Below, one piece after another: positions 25,150-35,445 of a stretch of 64,000 bases of DNA (position 1 is its first letter; the number at the start of each line of letters is the position of its first letter). The stretch is taken from positions 372,001 through 436,000 of the forward strand of contig CAJQUN010000058.1 in NCBI GenBank assembly GCA_907163345.1, in the 5' to 3' direction. Below the pieces are notes generated by a model. That model was given only the letters and a program-made list of their open reading frames with translations, had not been told where the DNA came from and did not search any database. The translations under genes were made by a program, and so were the position numbers. The stretch is from Haberlea rhodopensis (taxonomy: Eukaryota; Streptophyta; Magnoliopsida; Lamiales; Gesneriaceae).

Positions 25150-25345
25150 TTTAAGTCTGACGAGAATAATATTCTACGACTAGCAATTCATTTATTTGAA
25201 ACACTTTATAGATATCTGCTTTCATTAGAAGCTGCATGCTACAAGGAACCTCGCCTACACCACCAGCTTGTTCAAGAAGGGGCGGATCGCTCCTAAACAC
25301 AGCCATGATCCACTCACTATACGATTTTTTCTTACGAAATGAGCC
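25150..25345 (-). pseudogene. coding-like fragment carried inside the hAT element
   Basis: One minus-strand frame reads about 60 residues without a stop, including SYSEWIMAVF, DPPLLEQAGG and MQLLMKADIY, between the CCGG-rich subterminal region and the transposase leader. The composition is that of an ordinary cytosolic protein and not of hAT transposase. I could not name the source gene. It may be a captured host exon, or an untranslated region with an open frame by chance. Confidence 0.4.
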
Positions 25346-26309
25346 ACCAAACCGGTAGCACCGAAACCGGCGGTGCTACCGATTTGGCTCAGGGGAACCA
25401 CCCCGGACCGGTTTGATACCAGTTCCGGGGTGAACCGGAACCGGTTAGTCCGGTTCCAGTTTCGGACAGGACTAACCGATCCGGTTCCGGGCGGGTCCGG
25501 ATTGACCCGGCCCGATAAGCACCCCTAGGTCGGACAGAGAAGAACGGAGCGGTTTTGTGACCGGTTGTCGGTGGTCGCGAGCAGACTATGTGTTTTCTCA
25601 TGTTTTAGTGCATGTTTTAGTGTCTGGTGTGTGTTTTTTCATGTTATACTATATGTTCTATGTCCTACACCGATATATATTAATTCTCGACCAATTATGA
25701 ATATTTGGGTGTCACCGGTGTACTGGTACATGTACATTACCAACCCAACTCAAAATTTTAACCAAAACCTTCAAAACCACATTCAAAACAACCACAATTA
25801 AGATATGAAGGAGTTTACCTAACAATTAGCTCAAAAATCCATCAAGAATTGAGCCTTCCAAAGATTATTATTCAAATGGAAAAACAAAGGGGGAGAAGGA
25901 GAGAACGGCAAGGAAGAGAGAGCGAAAAGCGAGTGAAATGATTGAACACGTAGTCTACTTTATACTTATAGTATCAAAGCTCTAAAACCCCGAGTCTCAA
26001 ACTACTCGTACTAAAACAATTATAAAAATAAGTGGTCAATTAAATTATCTTCAACTCGCTCAAAAACATCCCAAATCTCAGTCCAAAATCTCCCAACCTC
26101 GAAATTCCCAATACTAATATGATTCCAAGGTTCAACACACCACAATCATAAAATCTCGAACCTTGAATCCAACAAATCTGGCATTGGTAATAATCCCCTA
26201 AAATCTCAGTTCCCACAATTATTCCACAATTATTGTTCAATTCCAATAATTACCTCTTCATTAACACAATAACTCCATTTAATCAAAATAATTAATTTAC
26301 AGCCATCAC

Positions 26310-29097
26310 AATTCTCTCATACTAATAAACTTCATCCTCGAAATTGAAACAAACACGCCATATACTTCGCACACAACACTCCAATTCCCTAAGTAGCCAT
26401 GATTCAAGAATTCATCCTGAATACTGTGTTACAAGAGCGAAAGTACTGATCATGAATTACATCACTGGAATTGGATAACTCTTCAAAACAAAGTTTGACT
26501 TAAAATGCTAACATTTATCGATGTTAAAAAATAGCAAAACAGTTTGTATACCTCAAACTGTTACCAAACCTTGAACCATTACAGGTTACTACCCAAGACT
26601 AAAACTGTAACATCTCAATAGAATTGAGTCTTACACCCTCAATTCACAAGGCCTTCAACAAAGCCAACAATATACTTGTTCATCAGCATACAAAACATCT
26701 TATAACAACGCGAATCAAACCAACTATATTCACAGTCGGATACACATGTCCTCAACAACTCTGTACAGTACCCCCAAATCTGGATGGTAAACCCACATTC
26801 TTGATTTTTAATACTATTAGAGTTCTATAATTTTACTACAAAATTGAGTAATAAACGACTCCAATTGGGCGCCTAACTCGTCAAAACAGACACATATCTA
26901 AATAGATATCAAAATTAGTGCAATCCAAGAATTTATATCTTGGTTCAATGCTCTGTCGACTAATATTGTGATATCACGATATCACACACAAAATACATAC
27001 CACATGTATCAAACTTTCAATACATGATTTTTAATTCAACACTTGCTTTCTTTTCATAATCTATGAATTCGAAGCAACAATCATTACGCATTACGCTCGT
27101 CATAAGATAAACTGATTCACATTAGCCGAAAATAATTACATGTAATAGTTCAGATAACCCATACAACAATGTCAAATATTGTTAACACCAGGGCCAACTT
27201 AATGTTGGACTAATATTCAAATTCTCGGCCCATGTCCCCATGCACAAACTAATCCTCCAGTAGAGTGAATAATTACTCCTCTCTTATGTTGGATTACTGT
27301 TACTTAGGATACATCCATCTCTGCACAAGAGATTTACCAATAAAGTCAAACTTCATTGTTTGTATACATCCATCGATATATACACATATATACTCAATTA
27401 TCCCTCACGCATTGATGTGATCCTATAGTTTTGCTACTCGATAGAGAAAGTGCAGTAGAAAAACTAAATAGGACACCATATTTCTTACGTGGAAAACCCT
27501 CCAGAATGAAGGGAAAAACCACGGGACCTAGTACAGTATAAAATTCCATTGTAAACTATGATCTTTTTACAATATTTTGTACAAGAAAGCAAAACATATC
27601 CAAGGAAAAAATGTGTTCTTGGATCTCTTTAAGGGCCGAGAGCTTCCTATGGAGAAAAATCATGCCCCTTTGAAGAAGATAAAGCTTCATATATATAGCG
27701 ATGGAGTCGAGAGAATTTTATATTTTGAGAGAGTCACTCCACGATCCCCCGTGACCCTCCCATTATCTCCATAATTTTCTCTCATGTCCCACATTCTGCA
27801 CCCACTAATTATGCCACAATTTTACTCCCATAACTGCTCCATCATGTCCTCTTCTCGGCCAGTAACAACTCTTTTGTTTATGACACGTTCTATTCAAAGC
27901 ATGTCCGAAAAATCCAGCTTGAGCAACCGCTATGACCGGGTCTTATGTCACTATTTGACCACGTGGGACCAAGCAGGATATCATCATTTTCGGGCATTTT
28001 CCTGTTCGGGCATTTTCTTGTTCGACAATGATTTTACCCGATGTGGTCTAATTTCCCAACGACATCACGCATAATAAATGACATTCTCATTCCATTTGTG
28101 TCAGACATGAATGGAATACTAAAATAATTTAATTACTCATTAATCTCGCACTCTAGAGATTAATGATCAACCAAATTACCAATCATTCCCACACTCCAAA
28201 TGCATTGAAGCTGTGATGCAATCCGGGACCAACATATGCATACACCAATGAATGATAATTCATCAATGTGATTATCATATGTAACCCTCAAACCTGTGTA
28301 CGCATTGTAACCCGGACCTTATAATCTCGACTACGACTGATACTCCGTACTAACATAGCACTATTCAAGTAACCTTTAACGTTAATTTACAATAACTCTT
28401 ATCGGTCATTAAAATAACAGTAAGTAACATTACATTACTGTCAACAATATAAGTATCACTCCAACTTGATACTCCATCACAAAGTGTCATCTTACTAGAA
28501 TATATATTCGATATAGTGGTGTTGTGACACTAACTATATCATACAATTAATGGTTATATCTCATTTCATATAACCTCAACATAGTGGCTATCCAAGCCTA
28601 TTATAATCACACATCGTATCATCATACAATCCATCATAAGTGGCACTATCAAGCCCATTGACATTGCATCATCGTGTCTCAATTACTCTTCATGAGTTCC
28701 TCCCATGAATTACTAATAAAACAATCACTAATAATCATTCAATTGGTCAATGACTCATAAAGCCAACAAATAATGGTATCTAGAGACAATAGATCATTAA
28801 TCATATTTCTCTAATGTATCAACACAAACGGGCATCGCATGTCCTCTATTGATTCCGTCTCAATCGCAACTAAATGGGATGTAGGAACAATCAAGATTGT
28901 GTCATGCAACACATCAGCTCTACTCTCTTTCGGAGTAACGTGGCACACAAGCTACCCGTGGTATATCCCCACAACACATACGCAGCATACAACTAGTCGT
29001 GGTATATCCAACACATCACATACGTAGCACATAGCTACTCGTGGTATGTCCACCACAACACATACGTAGCACACAGCTACTCGTGGTATATCCATGG
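26310..29097 (-). other. interior remnant of element B
   Basis: It starts with a purine-rich tract and a pol-tail-like block (26345-26310, minus) and has no gag or pol frame. It ends in tandem repeats of about 55 bp (28910-29096, the CTACTCGTGGTATATCC word). Element F has the same arrangement in its last 2.7 kb, so B and F appear to be related non-coding elements. A Copia-type solo LTR interrupts it. Confidence 0.5.
27180..28193 (-). repeat. solo LTR of a Copia-type element
   Basis: In minus orientation it starts TGTGGGAATGATTGG and ends GGTGTTAACA, contains a TATATATA box near 27697, and has the block GGTTTTTCCC...GGGTTTTCCACGT (about 27526-27487) common in plant Copia LTRs. No interior follows. 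I could not find a target duplication (AATAT on the left, CTCCA on the right), so the ends may be off by some bases. Confidence 0.5.
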
Positions 29098-29115
29098 TGT
29101 GCATTTATCGTGTAC

Positions 29116-30644
29116 TGATAGGGTTGAATATTACGTGTATTTTTGCAAATGATATGTATATGTTTTCGTGTAGATTCCGGGATGATGTTACGCTTTTTGG
29201 TATTTATTTGGTTGTTTCAGGAATCTAGGTGGAAAGTGGAAGAATTGAGCTAGAAGGAAGAAAACAGATCAAACGAGGCAAGAATTGAAGAATTTGGATT
29301 CTGGCAGGACCGATCGATCGGTAGTGAAGCGTGATCGATCGAAGCAGACAGAGTTTTGGCCAACGAGATAAAGAAGAGCTCGATCGATCGGAAACACATG
29401 CTCGATCGATCGAGCATGGCATAGAATTTACAAGCGAGATTGAAGAAAGCTCGATCGATCGGCAGTTTATGCTCGATCGATCGAGCGAGGCAGAAAAACT
29501 CAGGGCCGAGAGTTTAAGGTGCTCGATCGATCGAGACAATTGTACCGATCGATCGAGCAACAGAATTTTCAAAAAAAAAAAAGAAGACTTGATTGAGTTT
29601 GATCTATATGGAAACACTTCCATCCACCCCCTCTTCTATAAATAAGGGACCTAGGGCACGAAATAAAAGAAGAATATCATACCTAATATCAGAATTGACA
29701 CCAACTTTCAGCCTCCTTTCATCCTCCAACAAGAATACAAGTTTAGAGAAAAAGCCTTTGAAGTGCAAGGAAGGAAGCAAGAGAAGAAGTAACGTTCAAC
29801 GCACGGATTCGACTCCTACGTTATTGTATTTCTAAACTTTAGTTGTTTTGATTTTCAAATTTATTGATGTTTATGAGTTGATAAACGATTATACATCTTT
29901 TTAGTTTGATTTGAATATAAATTAAGTTTCTTTTATCAAGGGTAGGGAAGAATGTGATTGAGTCATTGATTTGAATGTGTTTGAGTGGATTAATTCTGTT
30001 GTGCATGAATTATAATCTTAATGTGATCAAAGCCTTGCTAACTTTGATTGAATTGGTGAACTATAATTGAGACCGAGAGATAAAGTTATAATACGCTATA
30101 ATAATTCATGTTGTATGTTAAAGATTTAGATCGAGAGATTAAATCACATAAGTGATCACTTTGAATTGAGAGATTTAAAGTTAACGGTTTTCATCGAGAT
30201 TTATTCAATATTAAATTGGTTTAAGTGAGCGAGAGTTATTTGTTTCAATTTAATATTAGTTTCAATATAGCTTGAGAAAGTGTATTGATTATATTAGGGA
30301 ATCCGTCACCTTAAGAATTAATTGGTTAGTAATTATTTTTACAAACAAATCATTGACGATAACACAATTGAACCAACATCTTGATAAATTTCTCGAGTGG
30401 AATTCCTTCGCATCTTCAAAGGAGTTGATTTAGTGTTGAGTTTTTAAGTTTTTAGTTTAATTAGATAATTAATCATTTATTTCGTAGGCTAAATATAATT
30501 TTGCTACTTTTAATTGGTACTTATATGTTAGTCCATGTGGGTACGACATCCTTTCTTTTTAGTCACTATACTAAAACTTGACACCGTGCACTTGCGGTCT
30601 AAAATCGCTACACTGGAATTAATTGTTTAAAATAATAGCAATCA
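29116..30644 (+). repeat. element D 5' LTR
   Basis: 1529 bp. It has the GATCGATC array at 29309-29562, a TATA box TCTATAAATA at 29635-29644 downstream of the array, and the U5 motif ACTTGACACCGTGCACTTGC at 30577-30596 just before its end. Confidence 0.85.
29309..29562. repeat. GATCGATC palindrome array in D 5' LTR
   Basis: Eight words of the form (T)CGATCGATCG(A), several extended to GCTCGATCGATCGAGC palindromes, spaced about 20-50 nt. They lie between about 70 and 330 bp upstream of the TATA box. Confidence 0.95.
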
Positions 30645-30650
30645 AGTTTT

Positions 30651-30668
30651 TGGCGCCGTTGCTGGGGA
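30651..30668 (+). promoter_or_regulatory. element D primer binding site (tRNA-Asp type)
   Basis: TGGCGCCGTTGCTGGGGA starts six bases after the LTR. It differs at one base from the site in element A. Confidence 0.9.
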
Positions 30669-30817
30669 CTAATTTGTATAATATCATACGAGATTAGTTA
30701 ATTGTAATTTAGCCATTTATTTTTGTTTTGTTTGTTTGTCACTTTTGACCATTGAGTTTACTACATTCGTGTTTCTCCTTTTGGGTTGATTTTTACAGGT
30801 AGTCATCTTCTTGGTAC

Positions 30818-32094
30818 ATGCTAAGGAGTAGCAACCCCACATTTGAGCCGTTTGACCCAGAAATTGAGAGAACGTGTCTAAGGAAAATAAGGGAAGCTCG
30901 AACAATGGCGGATAACAATCAAGAAGGGGGCGCGAATAATGAAGCACCGAATCCAAGATCTATGATGGATTTTGCTCAACCAGCTTTCCATGGATCACTG
31001 TCAAGCATTACGAGGCCAAGCATTCAAGCCAACAATTTTGAGATAAAGCCGGCAATAATTCAGATGATCCAGCATTCAGTGATGTTTGGGGGAGTAGCCA
31101 CTGATGACCCAAACGCTCACATCTCCAACTTCTTGGAGATTTGTGACACTTTCAAACACAATGGCGTTTCTAACGACGCCATCAGGTTACAGTTATTTCC
31201 CTTTTCATTAAAAGATAAAGCTAACGCTTGGTTAAATTCTTTACCTGCAGGATCTATTACCACTTGGGAGGGGATGACACAAGCGTTCTTGTCTAAATAT
31301 TTTCTTCCTTCCAAAACTGCAAAGATGAGAAACGATATCACCACGTTTGGACAATATGATCCTGAAACTTTGTATGAGGCGTGGGATCGTTTCAAGGACT
31401 TGCTTAGGAGATGCCCACATCATGTCTTCCTATTTGGCTCCAGGTACAAACCTTTTATAACGGTTTATTTTCATCTAACCGTTCTATGATTGATGCAGCC
31501 TCATGAGGATCCATTATGCATAAAACACCGGAAGCAGCTTATGAACTCTTGGAAGATATGACTTCTAATAGCTATCAATGGCAATCGGAGAGGAATGTGC
31601 CAAAGAAACCGAGTGGAGTTCATCAAATTGACGACATCACTGCTCTTTCGGCACAATTGGAAGCATTGAACAAAAAGATAGATAACATAAGCATGACAGC
31701 GATGCAAGCTCAAGTTATCACTTGTGACTTATGTGGAAGCAATCATCCAAGCATCGAGTGCCAGGCAGGTGATCCATTTACTCAGTCTAATGAATCTGCT
31801 AACTATGTAGGAAACAGGCAGCCCAATAACCCATACTCCAATACTTACAACCCGGGATGGAGGAATCATCCAAATTTACAATGGTCCAACCAAAACAACG
31901 TGTTGAGTATGGAGGAGCTCTTGACCAAGTTAATATCGTCGACAGAAACTAGGATGCAAAATCAGAATGCATCTATAAAAAACTTGGAGGTTCAAGTGGG
32001 GCAACTTGCATCTATAATTCATGGACGAGCTCAAGGGACACTACCTACTGTTACAGTGAAAAACCCGAAGGAGCAAGCAAAATTGGACCACTGA
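30818..32094 (+). pseudogene. element D gag (one frameshift, one stop)
   Basis: The frame 30818-31489 carries the Athila/Tat Gag domain: NFEIKPAIIQMI, HISNFLEICDTFK, LFPFSLKDKANAWLNSLP and YEAWDRFKDLLRRCPHH. A frameshift near 31428 moves the continuation (FYNGLF..., DAAS) into another frame with one TGA near 31504. The frame 31516-32094 then holds the C-terminal part with a zinc knuckle (CDLCGSNHPSIEC) and a coiled-coil stretch. Gag would form the virus-like particle. Apart from two lesions the whole Gag is present. Confidence 0.85.
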
Positions 32095-32309
32095 GAAGGA
32101 GGTGGCAGTCCAGCTGGGGACTATAAATTAAAAACTTTCTATCTCTATCTCTTGTTTGTTTTTCATTTTTATTCTAATTTTTTTATTTCCTTTCTTGTTA
32201 TTTTTCGAGCCTAACTCTGTGCGTTAATTTTCAAATGCAGAAAAATGAAATGAGTCCAATTGGTGGGGCGGATCGAACATTGAAATTTTTTATGAAAATT
32301 GGTCTGGAA

Positions 32310-32480
32310 TGGTCGATCGATCGAGAATAAAGCTTGATCGATCGACCATGGGTTACAAAATAAATTTTTTTTTCTGGAGTAGTCGATCGATCAAGAGATC
32401 ACGCTCGACCGATCGATCTAGGAAGGGTATAAAAAGAAGAAAATTTCTCTGTCTCGCTCAAACGATCGAGGGGAAACTCT
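32310..32480. repeat. GATCGATC array inside element D, between gag and the second ORF
   Basis: At least four further CGATCGATC or CGACCGATCGATC words lie outside the LTRs, in the leader of the second ORF. So in D the palindromes occur both in the U3-like part and in the interior. Confidence 0.85.
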
Positions 32481-32962
32481 CAATCGACCGAGCAACATAA
32501 ATTTTTGTTTTTAAAGGATACACGTCAGCAAAAATCCAAAAGAAAAAAAAAACCCTCCCAGAATTTTCAAAGGAAAAAAATCGTCTTCTTTGCCCTAACC
32601 CCCAAATTCCTTCTATAATCTTTCCCACAAACTCACAAATCTTACAATTTATGCTTAAAAGCTTCTTCTAACATGTTTTTGCAACATATTTGAATATCCA
32701 AAGCTGAATTGGGAGATTTCATCAGAAAGGGGGAACTCAAGCAAATTCTACAATATCACCTAGATTTCCATGGTATTCGGTTTCAACCCTTCTATATATC
32801 CATGAATTAGTGAATATTTCTGTTTGGGTATACAATGATTGGAGTTTTTGGTGAATTTGGGAGTTGAGTAGTTAATTTTTGGGGACCTAAAGTGTCGGTT
32901 GGTAATATTGGTGAGTTCTTGTTGTGGTTGGGATTGAAGAAGTGTGAATTGTGAACTGATAA

Positions 32963-34144
32963 ATGGCTCCAAAGAAAAAGCAAAAGCAAGTCGAAGCCAC
33001 CACTTCGTCTTCAGACTATGATGAGCGTCGATTTGTGAATTCTGTAGCGGCGGAATTATACCCCAGTTATCATCGAAAACCCCTCAGTCGTGAAAGGGGA
33101 ATGAGTTTAGAACGACTTAAATGCCCTGTCATTCAAGAAGCAAGGCGACGAGGTTGGTTTGAGTTTATTCAACAACCTATTGATGCGGTGGTCCATGTTG
33201 TGTTTGTAAGGGGTAAGGATGTTGAATTTGACCGATTCAAAATAATGCAATTTTTCAGATGCCATCAATAAAGAATAGTGATTACGAAGCTTTCAAGACG
33301 AGCCAGATCAACTATGATGAGGTACTCTCTGTAATCAGTATTGAGGGGACTGATTGGCAAAGGAACATCAATGGAGAGCCCCAATTGGTCCTAAAGAAGC
33401 ATTTGAAACCAGAGGCACAAGCATGGTTCTCCTTCATAGCCTCCCGGGTCATGCCATCGACCCACACTTCTGAGGTTATCAAGGAGAGAGCTGCCCTGGT
33501 ATTTGCCATACTCAGTGGGCAAACAGTGGATTTGGGGTACATTATAAATGACCACATCAGTGACATAGGCAGGAGTCTGCCCACCTCCGCATTACCTTTT
33601 CCATCTACTATCACAGCTCTTTGCAAGAGATGCGGAGTGAAGTGGGATGTCGATGAAGAACTCCTACCACCAAAAAGGACTAGTAGTGGTTGATGGACCA
33701 CCACCTCCTACAGGCCGAGGTAGGGCCGAGCACGGCCTTCGAGCAGCAGACAAGCTGGGCCATCCTCATCTTCGGCTGCAGGGCACTCTTCTATCACCTT
33801 GGGCTCTCTTCATATGGATCTCCAAGACATACGCCTGGAGCAGCAGGGCATCCGAAATTTGCAAAAGGGAAATACAGTGGGGCCAAGCACTGATAAGTCA
33901 GCACCAAATGGAGTTCCTGCAGTATCAATGTGCATGGAACAATGCCTTGGCCCAAGGTTTCCCAGCTATTCACTTTCCACCCGAGCCGCAATTTCAGCCA
34001 TATCCGCCATACCAACCACCACCACCTGAGTACCAACCATACCAACCACCACCACCTTATTATCCGCCATATCCACTGTACCAGCCAGAGGAGCCTTACT
34101 ATCCAGTACCCCCACCGGAGCATGATGAGGACGACGATCAGTGA
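32963..34144 (+). pseudogene. element D second ORF: putative plant transposon protein, envelope position
   Basis: The start at 32963 (MAPKKKQKQ) has an ATG in a quiet leader. Frame 32963-33271 contains SLERLKCPVIQEARRRGW and VVFVRGKDVEFD. After a frameshift near 33255, frame 33259-33693 continues NYDEVLSVIS, HLKPEAQAWFSFIASRVMP and ALVFAILSGQTVDLG. These resemble the domain annotated as putative plant transposon protein in Athila elements. After another frame change the tail is Pro/Tyr-rich (PPYQPPPPEYQPY type) and ends EHDEDDDQ. There is no clear transmembrane segment, so an envelope role is not supported. At least two frameshifts break it. Confidence 0.7.
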
Positions 34145-34240
34145 CGATCGTCGTCGAGGTATGTGTTTTGATTTTGCGCTTATTGTTTACTATACATTGA
34201 GGGCAATGCATGTACTAAGTTTGGGGGGGGGGGGGGGGGG
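34130..34240 (+). promoter_or_regulatory. conserved cis-module of element D: stop-codon hairpin, CATTG hairpin, internal purine tract
   Basis: A 26-nt hairpin (34130-34155; arms GACGACGATC/GATCGTCGTC) holds the TGA stop of the second ORF in its 6-nt loop. 39 nt later comes CATTGAGGGCAATG (34195-34208). 8 nt later comes AAGTTT followed by a run of about 18 G (34217-34240). Element A has the same parts at the same distances. The purine tract has the core of the terminal tract at 35432. Confidence 0.75.
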
Positions 34241-35431
34241 TGTATACTGGTATCTGTTGTTTTCTCTTGTTACTTACCTTGCATGACTAGTCTATCATAA
34301 GATTAGATAGTTTTTGGGCCCATAAAATTATTTTTTTTGAAAATGAGTTCATCATTAAGAAATAATGAATTAGACTTGCAATATTATTGCATGATGATAT
34401 TAATCTCATCTCAACTAAAGTCTTGAAGATTTTTGACTTGTTTGTGAATATCTGTGGTTGAGTTAATATTTCAAAAATTGAGGAACATTTTGAGCACTTT
34501 TGAGTCATGATTGAGGGAAATATATATTGGAAAAAGTTTGTTAACTATGATTTGTCTTGAGGATCTTAAAGCACTCTAGAACCAATTTGAGGGCACTTTG
34601 AGGCGAATTTTTTTAATTAGGAACTTGACTTTGAAATGATTTACTTTCAAGCTTACCATGTATGTATCAATCTCTAGTATCCCAACTTGAGCCTAATTGA
34701 AAAACAAGAATGGAGTATGTTTAACATACTATTAGCCCCCATTCAACATTCTTTGGCAACTCATTATACCCACCTAATTGAGCCTAAATTGAATATTTTT
34801 ATGTTTACCCTAGGGGAGTATAATGATTCTCATTAGATGCACATGAATTGCTATACTTTGATGAGCTTATTGTTGAAAAAATTGATGAATGAGAAAAGAA
34901 AAAGACCAAAAAAAAGCCTTGAGAAAAAATGACTAAAAGTGGCCAAGGCTAAAAGAAAAAAAGAAGAGAAGCTCAACTTGTGCTAAAAAATTGAATTTTA
35001 CTTGATTATACTCTCTTCTTTGTGTTACCCTATCTTTTATTTGAAGCCAACACCTAGGCCTAACATTACAAGCTTTAAAAGACCTATTAATCCAAGTCTA
35101 GGGAATAAATACATTCGTGGAGAAGTGCTTGAAAAGTAGGCTTATAGAGTGTTTAATAGTAATCTTGACTTTGAGTTTAATAGCATTATTTGATCCTAAA
35201 AGTATATATGAAACTCAAGATTGACATTAACACACACGCACGTTCCGATTTTGCGATATATTGATTGGCTTATGAGAAAACACTTCTTGTTGATTTTCTG
35301 ATTGACTTATGATTGAAGTGTTAGTGGGATTTCTGAGCTTTTACATTTGAGTTGCTAAGTTAATTCATTTAAAGTATTGATGATGAACTTTGCATTTTGA
35401 TCTTAATGCTTGCTCGAGGACGATCAAGTCT
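34241..35431 (+). other. non-coding spacer between purine tracts of element D
   Basis: 1.2 kb without a coding frame. It contains an A-rich strip at 34890-34990. It corresponds in position to the spacers of A and E. Confidence 0.6.
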
Positions 35432-35445
35432 AAGTTTGGGGGAGT
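35432..35445 (+). promoter_or_regulatory. terminal polypurine tract of element D
   Basis: AAGTTTGGGGGAGT directly precedes the 3' LTR. Confidence 0.85.

Larger units (their letters stand above)
22165..25527 (-). mobile_element. hAT transposon with 8-bp target duplication
   Basis: The terminal inverted repeats start TAGGGGTGCTTA and end TAAGCACCCCTA. The flanks are GGTTGGAC (22157-22164) and GGTCGGAC (25528-25535), an 8-bp duplication with one change, the hallmark of hAT elements. The subterminal 200 bp at both ends are packed with GGAACCGG/CCGGTCCG words, the usual transposase-binding type of region. The body holds a minus-strand transposase pseudogene and, near 25150-25345, an extra coding-like fragment. 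Confidence 0.9.
16192..25763 (-). mobile_element. element C: Tekay-type gypsy element, decayed, with a hAT insertion
   Basis: Two LTR copies (16192-17921 and 20749-25763, the second carrying the hAT element) flank a minus-strand gag, protease, RT and partial RNase H. The LTR similarity ends at the same place in both copies and AAAAC lies directly outside on each side (16187-16191, 25764-25768), consistent with a 5-bp duplication. The minus-strand start is GGTTAAA rather than TG, so the exact terminus is uncertain. Integrase and the end of RNase H are missing. C interrupts the left LTR of B. Confidence 0.75.
20749..25763 (-). repeat. element C 5' LTR, split by a hAT element
   Basis: Pieces 20749-22164 and 25536-25763 join to about 1.64 kb and match 16192-17921, apart from a deletion of about 300 bp near 21948. 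A long (TA)n run lies at 20913-20948. Confidence 0.75.
8106..26309 (-). repeat. left LTR of element B in three pieces
   Basis: The pieces are 8106-8489, 14798-16191 and 25764-26309, about 2.3 kb together. Piece 15443-16191 matches 52874-53606 and piece 25764-26309 matches about 53690-54193, so these two were adjacent before element C inserted. A TATA-type box occurs on the minus strand near 25970. The minus-strand end of the LTR (near 8180-8106) is alignable to the end of element F's LTR around the GCACTAATGGCAAG block. Confidence 0.65.

Noticed and set aside
29225..29623. 132-codon and 104-codon frames on opposite strands
   Set aside because: Both are created by the palindromic GATCGATC words, which keep frames open on both strands; no protein character. 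The same applies to 35579-35921.
30651..30668. tRNA-like sequence as a tRNA gene
   Set aside because: It is an 18-nt primer binding site complementary to a tRNA 3' end; no cloverleaf is present. The same holds for the other primer sites.
33794..34123. Trp-rich minus-strand frame of 109 codons
   Set aside because: Antisense of the Pro/Tyr-rich tail of element D's second ORF.
32963..34144. True envelope glycoprotein in element D
   Set aside because: No signal peptide, membrane segment or cysteine pattern is visible; the sequence fits the putative plant transposon protein domain.
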